Assembly: GCF_030867095.1 (NCBI RefSeq)
Contig: NC_081827.1
Location: 215,197,310-215,261,309 of the forward strand
DNA length: 64,000 nt
Direction: 5' to 3'
From: Alligator mississippiensis
Taxonomy: Eukaryota > Chordata > Crocodylia > Alligatoridae
Shown here piece after piece: positions 1 to 11,000 of the stretch. A program made the translations under genes and the position numbers. The notes below the pieces were generated by a model. That model was given only the letters and a program-made list of their open reading frames with translations. It had not been told where the DNA came from and did not search any database. Each line of letters begins with the position of its first letter. The first letter of the stretch is position 1.

Positions 1-39
1 GGTACAGCAACTGCTCTGGGCCCCTGACTATGGTGGTTA

Positions 40-967
40 CCCATGTGTACCTTTTCCAATTCTGTTACATCCTTTTGGACATGCACAGACCAGAACTGCA
101 CACAGTATTCAAGATGTAGGCACACTGTGGATTTGTATCGTGGTATGATGTTCTCTGTGTTGTTTTCTGTTCCCTTCTTAATGTTGTGCAATATTTTATT
201 GGCTTTTTGCTGCAAATTGAACCTACATTTTTAGAATTATCTACAATGAGTCCCAGGTCTCTTTCCTGAGACATAACAGCTAGTCCAGAACCCAGCGTAC
301 ATATAGTTGTACACATATGTGTACGTATAGCAGAAGTTGAGGTTATTTTTCCTCAGGTTTATTACCTTGCGCTTGTCAAGTTCATCTGCCATTTTTTGCC
401 CATTCACTTAGCTTGATGAGTTCTTTCTGTGAGCTGGGAGCTTAACTACCTAGAATAATTTGATATCATCTGCAAACTTGGAGATTTCACTGTGTACCCC
501 TCTTTCCAGGTCACTGATGAAAATGTGGAACAATATTGGGCCCAGCACTGATCTCTGTGGGACCCTATTTTTTATTTTTCTTCATCCTAAAAAGTGGCAA
601 TTTAGCCGTATCCTTTGTTTCCTATCTTCTACCTACCCTCAATCCACAAAAGATCCTTCCCTCCAATCCCATGGCAACACAGGTTTTTTTAAAGTCTTTG
701 ATTTGGTAAGGGACCTTGTTGAAAACTTTTTGAAAATCTAAATGTATTATGACAACTGGATCTCTTCCCTGTCCACATGTTGGTGACACACTCAAAAAAA
801 CTCCAGCAGATTAATGAGGCACAAGTTCCTTTTACAAAAACCAGACTGACTCTTCCCCAGAAGATCGTGTCAGTGTGACTGCTCATTTTATTCTTTATTA
901 CAAAATTCTTTATTATAGGATGGAAAACAGACTTACTGGTCTTTAGTTCCCAGGATCACCTCTGGAG
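40..967 (-). mobile_element. old CR1/L3-like LINE, 3' segment (RT core to C-terminus)
   Basis: Read on the minus strand, this encodes the reverse transcriptase core of a CR1-clade LINE with several lesions. Clear stretches are VPQRSVLGPILF and SKFADDIKLF around 450-575, so the catalytic FADD box is intact. After these, going left, come the C-terminal region and the region before the 3' UTR, running to about position 40. The copy is far more decayed than the CR1s at 20 kb and 50 kb. Its 3' end is lost or lies left of the window. This is the last of six pieces of one insertion that begins near 7650. Confidence 0.75.
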
Positions 968-2495
968 TAGGGCTGTGCAAAGCTTTGGTAGCTGATTTGA
1001 TTCAGAGATTTGGCCTGATTCGGGGACTGAATCTCTGAATCCAAATTGAATCAGGAGACCAATTAAAAGCTCCAAATTGATTCAAAGCACTTGAATCGAT
1101 TTGGAAAAGCTTCGGAAAAAGATTTGGCTGATTCAGAGATTCAGCCATAGACTAAACAGGCAGCTGTCAGCTGCCTTCAGCTGGTAAGTCTGTTGGGGTT
1201 GGGGAGGGGGGAAGGGAAGGGGTGTGGGGGAGGGAGAGATTGGGGCTGGGGCTGGGATAAGTACAACAAACTGGGGGGGGTGCATTGCTCGGGGAGGAGG
1301 GCGGGGGGGTGGGAGATGTGGGCGTGGCAGCGCTGGAAGCAGGGGCTCTGCCTTGCTGCTGCTTGTCCAGTTTGGGGGGGGGGGGGAAGAATGCAGGTGT
1401 GGATTGCTCCAGGCAGAAGGGACAAGCCAGAGCTCCCAGTTTGATTTCCCAGCTCTCTGATCATTCCCCCAACTCTTCCCAGGGTATGTGGCCCCCAGAT
1501 CTGTGTGCGGGGTTTCAGCAGACTGCTGCTGGAAGCTGGGGAAATAGCCCACAGCCACTACCATCATCATCTGGCAGCAGCAGCCTGCTGTCATCCCACA
1601 TCAGCCAGGGGCCCACATCCCCCTGGGAAGAGCTGGGGGAAGTGATCAGAGAGCTGGGGGAAAGATTGAGAAAGCTGGGGAAACCAAACTGGAGGCTGGA
1701 CATTCCCCCAGCCCCTGATTCGATTCCCCAGCTCCCTGTTCAATTCCCCAGCCCCAAGTTTGATTCACTTGGGAGTTGGGGTGGCTCCTGTCAGCCAGGG
1801 CCTGGCAGCACTCAGCCCCAGGGGCCTCAGTTCCCAGACAGTGCAGGGTGCTCTGCCAAGCCATGCTGCCCCCATACCTGCACCATGGGGCAGCTGCTGC
1901 GTGGGTGCCAGGTGGGGGGATGATCCCTGCTTCCCTGCACTGCATGGGGGGAAGAGGGGCTCTGCCATGAGTGCCCAGAGGCCCCAATTGCTGCTTCTGC
2001 TTTTTTTTTTTTTACATTTCAGGAGGCTGGGGTTGGGCAGGGGATGGGGCTGGGTATGGCAGCCATGAGGTTTCTCCTGCGGCTCCTCCAGGTGTGCCTT
2101 GGAGTCAAGGGAAAAGTGGGTCCACTGACCAGGCTGCTCTGTTTCCTTGGGGACTTTCACTGATTTGGTTCCTCTTTTTTGCTGAACTTTGGAGAATTCC
2201 AAAGTTACATTGTTTACCAAACCATATATTTAATATAAAGTTTTTTCCATATCTGGTTATGCTTTGAAACTACGCCAGTCCTCCTCCATTTTACACTTAA
2301 CCGAGTTTTCTCCTTTTTGGATATGCTTTAGAACTACACCAATCCTTTTTGACTTCCTTGTTTTATGTTAATGCACCTTATCAATCACTGTCTATCATAC
2401 CTGCTTAATTTACAGCATTTGTACATAGGTTAAGCTTAGGTCGGACTGAAACTTGACATAGCCTGTTACCTATCACCCCATGCTATACAGGCCTA
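968..2495. mobile_element. hAT-like non-autonomous element with GC-rich core
   Basis: It begins TAGGGCTGTGCAAAGC and ends TGCTATACAGGCCTA, imperfect inverted termini like those of the element at 25138-26194. The subterminal part is a run of short diverged repeats based on GATTCAGAGATT. The core is G-rich, with a 13-G run at 1374-1386, and carries CTGGTAAGT at 1181-1189 and a T-tract module near 2000. It interrupts the old LINE. The 8-bp flanks (CTCTGGAG and TGATGCAC) do not match well, so the right end is uncertain. The segment 2200-2460 may be an extra insertion; it holds two diverged copies of a roughly 40-bp sequence. The long open frames in the core are composition artefacts. Confidence 0.6.
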
Positions 2496-2719
2496 TGATG
2501 CACATGTGGCCTATAATGATGTCGCAACTCACCAGTCCTCTGGCACAGAGTTGGATACTATTGCTAGCAGTTCTACAATTTCATCTTTAAATTCCTTCAG
2601 AACTCTCGAGTGAATGCCATCCGGTCCTGGTCACTTATTCCTATTTAGTTTATTGATCTGTTCTAAAACATCCTCTGGTGTCACTTCAATGTGATTCAAT
2701 TCTTCAATTCTGGGAGGGC
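2496..2719 (-). mobile_element. old CR1/L3-like LINE, N-terminal RT segment
   Basis: Minus-strand reading gives a decayed match to the start of the CR1 RT domain: GPDGIHSRVLKE-like residues at about 2590-2630, then a PEDW-like block at about 2530. This is the same order as in the intact copy at 20 kb (GPDELHPRVLKA then EDWK). It joins the pieces on either side once the two flanking insertions are removed. Confidence 0.7.
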
Positions 2720-2727
2720 CTTATGAT

Positions 2728-2890
2728 CAGGGCTGGTTTAACTATTTAGTGGGCCCTAGGCAAACAAGCTCATGGGCCCCTGCTTTTTTCAATCAATAAT
2801 TATAAAATGTAAAATAAGCACAACTGGGCCTCTTCTTTGCTTAGGGTCTTAGGCATGTGCCTAGTTTGCCTATGTGTTAATCTGGCCCTG
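2728..2890. mobile_element. short hAT MITE with 8-bp target duplication
   Basis: A 163-bp element with termini CAGGGCTGGTTTAAC and GTTAATCTGGCCCTG, inverted repeats of about 15 bp. It is flanked by CTTATGAT on the left and TTTATAAT on the right, matching 6 of 8 with both differences transitions. An 8-bp duplication and the CAGGG terminus are typical of hAT elements. It has no coding capacity and lies within the old LINE. Confidence 0.8.
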
Positions 2891-3245
2891 TTTATAATCC
2901 CTGAGTGCACCTTTTACATTCTGGTGATTTACTGATCCTCTTGATTCTCTAGCTGGTTTCTTCTGATGTATTTTTAAAGGTTTTTATTATTAATGTAAGC
3001 ATCTTTTGCTAGGTGCTCCTCAAATTCTTTTTTAGCATGCCTTATTTTGCTTTACACTGGACCTGCCAAAGTTTGTGAGCTTTCTGGTTTTCCTGATTTG
3101 GGCATACCTTCCATTTTTTTGAAGGTTGCCCTTTTGCCTTGAATGGCTTCCTCAGCTTGGCTATTAAACTGTGCAAGGGTCTTAATGGTAGTTTTTTGGG
3201 TTTTTTTGTGGTTGGGGCAGGGGGCAGTCTCATGGCTGGTCAAAT
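2891..3245 (-). mobile_element. old CR1/L3-like LINE, linker between endonuclease and RT
   Basis: Minus-strand sequence of the linker of the same LINE, with KAHKLWQVQCKAK-like and KEFEEHLAKDAY-like residues. It continues directly from the piece at 2496-2719 across the short hAT insertion. The right boundary near 3245, where LINE homology gives way to unclassified sequence, is approximate. Confidence 0.65.
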
Positions 3246-4440
3246 CATTGACCCACCCACTTGTCTAGGGCAGTCCAGCCCCCTGACTTTCCTGCCATGC
3301 CTTTGATGTAACTGATAAATAGTTGCCTCTAAAGTGGGAGGCTGCCCATTTCTGCCCATTGCCAAGGGCATAATACACAGCTCCAAACTTTCCCTTGTAC
3401 TGTGTCCCATGCCTCTCAGATGGCATCTCTAAATAACTCCGGCCCCATGATGGGCCTCATTCTATGCCCACCTGGTATTCGGCCCCCACCTAGATCCCTC
3501 CTTCTCAGGCGATCTACTCTGCCCTCATTCTGGGATGCCAAACTCCCTAAGTCCTTCTTCCTCTTGGCAGTGGCCCCCCTTTGGGATCTTTTGGCCACAC
3601 ATATCCTGGCCTTGCCTCTAGGCTAGTCAGAACACCAGGCCCCCAGCTCTGGCCATCCCTTGCAGTGGGCTCTCTGGCCCTTTGACCATTCTGGTCTTGG
3701 CCCCAGCATTGACTAGTCAAGGGTTTCTCCAGTTAGCTTTTTGAGCTTGCCCTCTCTCTCACATATGGGTTCTCCTTCTTGGGCCCCTCTGAGTACAGCT
3801 CCCTTTCTACTTAGGCCAGTCTATGTGCTTCAGGCCTGCCATACGGACCATACTCTATGCAGCCCAACTCATTCACTCTAATCCATCCACTCACTGGGGC
3901 CCATACTCTCCCCATCACTGGGGCTACTACACCACACCCTCACTGGCCCTACTCCCCCTTCAGTTACAGGCCTGATAACATGCCTGTACCCCTCACCTGT
4001 CCCCTCTACAGGGTAACCCACCAGGTCATGGTGACTGAGGCTATATGGCACCCCATACTCACCTTTCACTGGTGTGACATTTCCTAGGGACCACTCCATC
4101 ACAGGCAGCCCCACCACACCATTCTACCTTAGCAGGGTGTAGTCTTAGGTCATTCTCCAGGACTAGGAACCTCCTCCATCCCCGTTGTTTCTATCCTTGA
4201 CCTTCAGGTATCCTAGGAGCAGCAGCTCTGGTTGGTGATGTTCTCTCTCTGGCTCCTTACAGCAAGTGCCCACTCAGCCCTGAGGGCCTGGGTTTATATT
4301 GAGGCTGCTCAGCCCTGTCCTCCAATCCCAAAGTCCTCTCACGGTCATGTGACCACCTTGTTACGCTGCATTGCATCTGCCAGCTGCTCCACATCCTGCT
4401 CCAGCCTTTTAAAGTGGCAGGTACCAAAAGTGCCCTTGCC
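3246..4440. mobile_element. unclassified insertion inside the old LINE
   Basis: This 1.2-kb C-rich stretch separates the linker (2891-3245) from the endonuclease C-terminus (4440-5100) of the LINE. I recognise no reverse transcriptase or transposase. It has a run of related CACTGGGGC-containing units at 3890-3960 and a TATA-like GGTTTATATTGAGG near 4290. An LTR-type origin is possible, but I could not define terminal repeats or a target duplication. Confidence 0.4.
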
Positions 4441-5100
4441 ACAGTGGTATACACTTTTCCTGAGCCTCTAAAAAGGTGTTTTTAAACAGCTTCCAAACTG
4501 CTTGTAGACTTCTCACGTTTTTTGGCTGCTCCTTTAAAACTTCTTTTTAATTAACTTCCTCATTTTTGTGTAATTTCCCTTCCTAACATTAACTTTATTT
4601 GGCTTACTCCCTCCTGCTAGAATGCTGAATGTGATTTTGTTATGGTTGTTATTGCATAGTGGCTCATCAATAGATATCTCTTAGACCAGGTCTTGTGAGT
4701 TACTCATGATTAAGTCTAGAAATGCATCTCCCCTTGTGGCTTCCAAGCTGAGTTGTTCTAGAAAGCAGTTATTTATCATATCCAGAAATGTTATCTCCAC
4801 ATCTCTCCCTGATGAGCTATTTACTCAGTCTATGTGAGGTTAATTGAAGTCTCCCGTTATTATTTCTTGTCCCACTTGATAAGCTTCTCTAATCTCCCTG
4901 AGCATTTCATAATCACCTTCACCTTCCTGATCAGATTGTTGGTAGTACAATCAAGTATGGAATTTCTATGCACAGGGATTCTAGGGTAGTTTTCCTTTCA
5001 TATACATTTTTTTATGCTGTTACAGTCTATACTATCCTTAACATACAGTGGCACTGTTCCACCTGCATGTCCTATGTTGTCATTCGTACATAGTTTGTAA
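4440..5100 (-). mobile_element. old CR1/L3-like LINE, endonuclease segment
   Basis: Minus-strand translation across a few lesions gives the apurinic endonuclease region: GHAGGTVPLYVKDS-like residues near 5060-5020, ITGDFN around 4860-4840 and a TRGDAFLDLI-like block near 4730-4700. The order matches the EN domain of the intact CR1 at 20 kb (GGGVALYVSEQ, VVMGDLNYP, TRGNAILDLV). Confidence 0.75.
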
Positions 5101-6185
5101 TAGGGGTGCACTGATAGAGATTTTGGGGGTCGATAACAATGGCCAATTTTTAATGAGCTATATCAGCCAATACTGATCTGATTGCCAATATGTGGCCCAG
5201 CAGCGTGGAGGACAGTGTTCAGCTGGTAAGTCTGTTGTGGGAGATAGGGGGAGGGGGAAGGGAAGTGGCATGTGGGTGCAAATTGAAGCCCTCACAATGA
5301 GGGATTGGGGCTGGCTGGGGCTGGGGCAGGTGCTGTATAGCTGGGGTGGGGCAGGGCATGGGATAGAGCCATGGCTTGTCCAGGGGGTGTGGAAGCTTCC
5401 CCCCTACCACTGCATGCACCCCAGGAGGGCATGGAGGCATGTGCCCCCTGGATCTGTGTGCAGGGCAAAGGTGGGTTGCTGCTGCGGGCTGGTGCTGGGG
5501 ACAGTGCTGGGCTATTCCTAGTGGTGTGAGGGTGGGGGCTTGGCCAGGCTGTGCTCAGGGTAGGAGGGGTGGTGCTGGGAGGGGGTCTATAGCAAATTTT
5601 GCGGTGGCTCTAGCCCTCCCCATAGCCCCACACCCAGCACCAGTACTACCTGCCCCAAGCACAGCCCTGACCCAAACCCCTGGTGGGAAGACCCCAGTGC
5701 TGCCCTCTGCCCCAGTCCACAGTGGCAGCCTGCCCCCACCCTGCATTCAGATCCAGGGGGCACAACCCCCCCATACCCTCCTGGGGTGCATGTAGTGGCA
5801 GGAGCTGCTGCCCATCCCCGAGTGCCCCAAATGAGCCATTCATGACTCCATCCTGTGCCTTGCCCACAACCCACCCTGGCTATGCAGCACCTACTTCTGC
5901 CCCAGCGCCAGCCCCACTCCCTCACTGCTGGTCTTCTCCCACATGCACCTTCCCTCCCCCATGCCCCTTCCCCCACAACAGACTTACCAGCTGGATGCTG
6001 CCCTCCACGTTGCTGGGCTGCACTCCTGGCCACCTGTGTGCTGAGCTGCAGCTGTGCACGTGTGCATGGCATTTATTGGCAACACTATCGGCCACAACAG
6101 CCAAGAAATGCCAATTGCCAATTATGTCAATTTTCCTTTTTTCGGTGCTGATACAATATGGGACCAATGTATCTGTATGCCTCTA
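5101..6185 (+). mobile_element. hAT-like foldback element, GTGCACTGATA family, copy 1
   Basis: It starts TAGGGGTGCACTGATA and ends in a diverged inverse ending GCCTCTA. It is flanked by GTTTGTAA and CTTTTTAA (6 of 8 match). Internally it folds back: the left arm (about 5195-5450) recurs inverted as the right arm (about 5770-6015). Both arms contain CTGGTAAGTCTGTTGTGG followed by G-rich sequence and a CACCCCAGGAGGG box. It is the same family as 57402-58349, in the opposite orientation. No transposase is visible. It interrupts the LINE between two adjacent endonuclease blocks. Confidence 0.75.
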
Positions 6186-6404
6186 CTTTTTAACCTACTA
6201 TAATCAGTATCCCATTGATTACTGTCCTTCCACCAAGTCTGGGATGCCTATTATGTTGAAGTCACCATTTATTACCAGGTATTCAAGTTCACCCATTTTA
6301 CTTTTTAGACCTCTGGCATTTGTGTAAAAGCACTTAATAAATTTTATCTTTGCTCACCTGCCTGTTACTGCTCATGCTATTTGATTAGAACTCTAGATGT
6401 TCTG
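6186..6404 (-). mobile_element. old CR1/L3-like LINE, start of endonuclease
   Basis: Minus-strand reading gives YTNARGLKSKMGELEYLV, the N-terminal EN block, matching YTNARSMGNKQDELALL in the intact CR1 at 20 kb. The reading continues naturally into the segment at 4440-5100 when the foldback element is removed. Confidence 0.75.
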
Positions 6405-7397
6405 TAGAGCTGTGCAATGCTTTGGGTGCTAATTTATTTCAAAGGAGATTCGGCCCAATTCGGTGGCCAAATCTCCAACTCCAAATTGAATTGGGAGACC
6501 TATAAAAAGGTCCGAATTGATATGAAGCTCTCTGAATTGATTTGGAAAAGATTCAGAGAGCTTTGGAGATTCGGGCAGACCCCACTGGCCTCCACAGGGA
6601 GCTGGACCCATTCTCCATGCTGGTAAGTAGGGGATGGGGGGGGGCTGGAGGAAGGCAGAGGGGACTATGGGGGGACCCTCACCAGGCTCCATCCCCTGCC
6701 TGATCACCCAGCCCTCCTGAGCATCCACAACCCCCACCCGCTCTCGCAGCCCCGTCAATGACTGCCATGCCCAGCCCCAGCATCCTGGTGCTTTAAAAAA
6801 GAAAAGAAAAAAAAATAGCCCCACACTCACTGGCTGCTATCAGGCAGGGGGGTGATCCCCACTGCCCTGCACTGTCCTGCACTGTGTTTTTTGGTTTTTT
6901 AAGAGCTGGGATGCTGGGACTGGGAGAGCAGGTGACAGATGGGTTTTCATGGCAGAGTCCCCCATGCAGTATGGGGCAGAAGGAGGCAGTAGGAATTGCC
7001 CTGCCACCTGGCAGGAGCCAGTGTGTGTGGGTTTTTTTTTTTAAGAGCCAGGACACTGGGTCCAAGAGACCTGGCTGTGGATGGGGGCTCATGGCAGGGC
7101 CTCTCATACAGCGCAGCACAGTGTGGGGCAACAGGAATTGCTCCCCTCCACCTGGCAGGAACTGGTGAGTGCGGGGCTTTTTTTTTTTAAGTGCTGTCAC
7201 GCTGGGGCTGGGCAGGGCAGGGCAGCAACTGACAGGCCCCATCCCCTGCCCACTCTCCCAGCCCCACTTGATTTGGAGATTCAGCCAATTTGGAGGCTGG
7301 AGGCTGCTGGAGTGCAGTAATTGCCACACTCCAGCAGACTTGATTAATGGAGTCTGCTCTGAAATGCTGGAATTTCAGCATGTTGGAGCAACCTCTA
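6405..7397. mobile_element. hAT-like element with inverted internal modules, TAGRGCTGTG family
   Basis: It starts TAGAGCTGTGCAATGC and ends near CAACCTCTA. The flanks ATGTTCTG and ATGTTCGT are similar if the end is placed one base earlier, at 7396. The left subterminal region aligns with those of the elements at 968 and 25138. Inside is one module in forward orientation (A-tract at 6795-6815 then CACTCACTGG), followed by about three modules inverted, each with a T-tract (near 6890, 7030 and 7180). It also holds CTGGTAAGT at 6620-6628. It lies within the old LINE. Confidence 0.7.
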
Positions 7398-7650
7398 TGT
7401 TCGTGTATAGGTGCGCACAGTGCCCAGTCCTATTCTTAGTCCTACTCTTTTCCTGCCCTAACAGACATACCTCCTAGCTGTATTGTACAATATAATTCTG
7501 GATATTCCTTTCATGAAAGTAGATGAAACTTTGATCCCTTTTGGTAATTCTGTTTCTTTGGGGAATGTCTGCTTTTTTCCCTCTTATCTAGCAGTATACC
7601 TTCTTCAGTCAGCTACACTGGCTCCTTTTTTTCACTTCCAACTGCTTTTG
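7398..7650 (-). mobile_element. old CR1/L3-like LINE, most 5' piece
   Basis: AT-rich minus-strand sequence upstream of the endonuclease block, with a short LPKGIKVSSTFMKG-like open stretch. It is assigned to the LINE by position and by the flanking duplication of the 6405 element; I do not recognise an ORF1 domain. The 5' end is uncertain. Confidence 0.45.
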
Positions 7651-7689
7651 TAGGTCAGCAGTTTTTTTTAGGTGTTTTTGGCTTAATAA

Positions 7690-7971
7690 CTTCATGTGAC
7701 TCCAAAAGTGGGGTGCTCCTCGCAACCCAGCTGCCTGCACTGCCCACACTGCACTTCTGACCCAGGCCCTGACCTGCCACCACAGTGTGTCCAACCCTGC
7801 CACGTTTTTACCTTTGAGCACCACTCTTTCAAACTGGACATAGCTTTTTCTGACAGCAAATTGCCAGTGATTCCTGTCACTACCAAACTGCTGCCGTCCC
7901 AGCTTTGTGAGTTGGACAAAATCACTGGTGGGCTAGATTTTGGCCCATGGGCTGTAGTCTGCCAACCCCTG
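7690..7971. mobile_element. hAT fragment (right end only)
   Basis: The right end GTCTGCCAACCCCTG, preceded by GGCCCATGGGCTGTAG, is the classic end of Charlie-like hAT elements, whose inverse begins CAGGGGTTGGCAGAC. I see no matching left end, so the element is truncated or diverged. The left boundary is a guess. Confidence 0.45.
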
Positions 7972-7979
7972 CCTAAGTA

Positions 7980-9855
7980 TAGAATACAACTGGTAAGAAA
8001 TGGGAAAGAAGCCAGAACCATCTGAAAACCATCTTTGCACTAACTACTGATCATTTGCAGAGGACACCTAAGGAATAGCTACCCTTATATATGTTGATTT
8101 ATATCCTGGATTTTCCAAAGATACAGCTTGCTTGTTATATTGTAATCTGTTTGATCTATACATTTAAAATGTAAGTATTCTGATACTGTGTTCTCCATAG
8201 TCCATTTTTATGAATAGCTTTATACAACTTATTTCTAAAGTTTACATTTAAAAGCTATAGCCCTATTGACACTAGCAATTCAGTAAAATAAAAATAAACC
8301 CATTCTGTGCATTTTGGAATGAAGGACATGGAAACCAAAGAGGGTGAAATGTGATTGATCACTCTTCTGTATCAAAGCTGGAAAGGGAAAACATGAGCAG
8401 ATGGCAGTAATTAACATTGACAATCCATATGGATTTTATCTTACTTACTGATGCAGCTGATCCAGCACCCAAGTCACACTATCTGTATATTGAGACACAC
8501 TGTTATCCTCATATGAAATGTGTTCTGGACTTTAACAGGAAATAAATCTACAAGTTTGCTTCATTCAATACTTACAGTTGCTTGCTCCCTCAATAGAAAT
8601 GTAATATGTTTGACCACGTCAAATGCCTAGATAATAGGTCATTTCCAATACAAAATAGTAGTTTCTTCTACCATGTGGCCATTTCCATCACAAATCAGAA
8701 ATGCCCATATCTTTTGGCTTAGAAACCATTTTGGGTTCTTTTGTGTTGTTTTTTCCTATTGCACCAGTTTTGGGCCCATCATATTTCTTCCACTGGGAAT
8801 GCAATTACTGATTCTTCCTGGCTTTTGAGAAGGACAGAGTTGGATAGCTGGAACTCAGAGTATGCCAGAAGCATAAATTATTTTAAAGAGATTATATAGT
8901 GATGGTTATGGCAGTTCTGAGATGCATGAAATCATTCAATACTCTTAACATACAGGAAATTTTAAAACAGAATATATGGCATCTTGAAACCACAATAGTA
9001 GATATCTTAAACATGTATAAGATTATTCTTATACCTACAGAAATTTACATTTTGAGGATAATTTATGGCCAGTTTCCCATATCAACACTATACTATTACT
9101 TGCACACAACTTTGTGGAGTTTCTATCATTCTTCCATTCTTCATTATTCCTCCATTGCTTCAACCTTCTTTTTGTCACATGAATCTAAAATTTGACTTTG
9201 TGCAGGAGTTTCATTGTTATAAGAAGAAATAATTTGTTGGAGTTCATAAGGGATGAGAAGGGTTGGTTATAAATAGACATTGCATTTGTTCAGGGAGAAA
9301 GAAAGCCTTTTGTCCCAGGATGTACAAGTCCAGCATCCCGCTTTTAGTTCCTCTGAAGCATGCAGGATAAAACATGCTAATTTTTTTTTTTCTTGAGGAC
9401 GCGACTGTGTGCATCTGTAAGGTTACTGTGGGTCATTCCCAGGGTAAGCTGGCCATACTTTGTGATCTCATTGGCTGTCCACTGGTGGAGGAGCTGTAAT
9501 GCAGCTTGGTAGGGTAACATGTAAATAACCGTGCTGTGCCTGTTTTATGTGGGTCAAACCCCAGGACAATTGGCTCTACATCAAATGATATGTCTGTTTC
9601 CAGCCTTTCTTTTCTATGCCTGGTGGGGTCATAACAGGAAGAATGAGTATCAAGACACATGGAGGTAATGTGTAGAGACACCTACATGAGCTCTGAGCAA
9701 GCTTGCTAATAAGATAGCAGAAGTAGTGTTGCCACATTAGCATAGCACTTTGGCTGAGCTAATTGGCTCTACCGAGAAGTACATTAACATGAACAGAGCT
9801 CTACACTAATGTCTCTCTAATGCTTCCAGAATTTGAATTAGCTATATGGCACTAT
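7980..9855. other. unique AT-rich sequence, no gene seen
   Basis: No protein-like frame, RNA gene or recognised repeat. Open frames here are short and have no conserved composition. Confidence 0.6.
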
Positions 9856-9858
9856 ATT

Positions 9859-10030
9859 TAGGGTGACCATATGTCCCAGTTTAGCTACGACAGTTCCGGA
9901 TTTCAGAGGCTGGTCCTAGCTGGCTGCTGAGAATTACAATAGGTGTCCTGGAAACATAGGGATGCAGCACATGGTCTGGCTTGGAGTTGAAGCAGTGCAG
10001 AACACCTTGCAGGCTGGCACTGACTTGTAA
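9859..10030. mobile_element. possible hAT remnant (TAGGGTGACCATATG terminus)
   Basis: A terminus-like TAGGGTGACCATATGTCCC is followed by CAG...GACAGTTCCGGA, a sequence I associate with hAT elements of amniotes. No opposite end or target duplication was found, and the right boundary is arbitrary. Confidence 0.3.
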
Positions 10031-10277
10031 GAGTGTGGGGCCAGAGGGGCAGTGTTCTGCATGTCCTGAATGAATGTTCTGGATTTCCTTATGGTCAATC
10101 TAACGATATTAGGCTATGCAGGCAGTCTCAAATGTTATCTATTGAAGTCAATAGTCTTACACACATGGCAAAATACCTGAAACTTGGCTTTATATATACG
10201 TCTCAAAGGAGAGACAAGGAAGGGCTGAGGGCCTTGTTGTGCAGTAATTTTGGGTGGCTCCTGGACCTTTTAACACC

Positions 10278-11000
10278 TAGATTGTCTGTACTTTAACACA
10301 GTAAACTGGTTTTAAGCACTCATCATTCAGTTCAAAGTTAAAGCACCCCAGGGCACAATTATCTTTTTGATCTGTGCTACCTAGCTTGTGCTACACTAAA
10401 GTGTAACCACTTTAAGCTACACCTTAGTATAAACACCCCTCCTGCCCCTCCCCCCACTCTACTGCTGGCCTGGATAGGGCTCATTGTCCCCTGTCTGGCC
10501 CTCCCCAACACCCCAGATCTCTACTCACTGCCCCCCCACCTTGCACCCTGCCTACTTGTGGCTACCATGCTGTCTATCCCAAGGGAGTAAGCAGAGAAGG
10601 GTTACTGGCCTGCCTAGCTCCACAGCTACTGCTCTCTGGGTGGGCACAGCATGGTGAAAAGCAGCAGTGGCTGGGCAGACTGGTTAATCCTTCCCTTCCT
10701 ACTCCCCTGGGACAGATAGATAGACAGCTACAAGTAGGCAAGGGTGGAGGGAATGGCGGGGGCAGGGGGGAACCCCAAGGTGCAGAGGGGGAGTCTCAGG
10801 GGTCGGGGGTGGGGGAAATTGGGGGAGCCTTGGGGGCCAGGAAGGAAGTCCACAATGGGGAAGAGGTGGGGATTCTTACCTTTGTCTTCCAGGCCCCTGC
10901 CAGCCTGAAGTATGACTGAACCAAACTGGAACTAGAACTGATACCCATCAACATTTTTGTGGCTCACAGTGTAAGAAGTAACAAGGACCTGAGTACCTAT
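10278..11000. mobile_element. foldback DNA element with inverted arms
   Basis: The left end CTAGATTGTCTGTAC is followed by about 150 bp that recur, inverted, at the right end of the repeat at 32888-34030. The core is GC-rich and self-complementary: roughly 80 bp from 10550 (CTACTTGTGGCTAC) match the inverse of 10738-10660, and an outer pair (CCACCTTGCACC against AAGGTGCAGAGG) extends the stem. I could not fix the right end. It has no coding potential. Confidence 0.5.

Noticed and set aside
1133..2220. Overlapping open frames of 80-210 codons on both strands in GC-rich sequence
   Set aside because: They are proline-, glycine- or serine-rich, overlap on both strands, and fall inside a hAT-like element core. 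The composition suppresses stop codons.
5376..6327. Frames of 139-214 codons on both strands
   Set aside because: They lie within the foldback arms of the 5101-6185 element. The same arm gives similar frames on opposite strands. No protein family resemblance.
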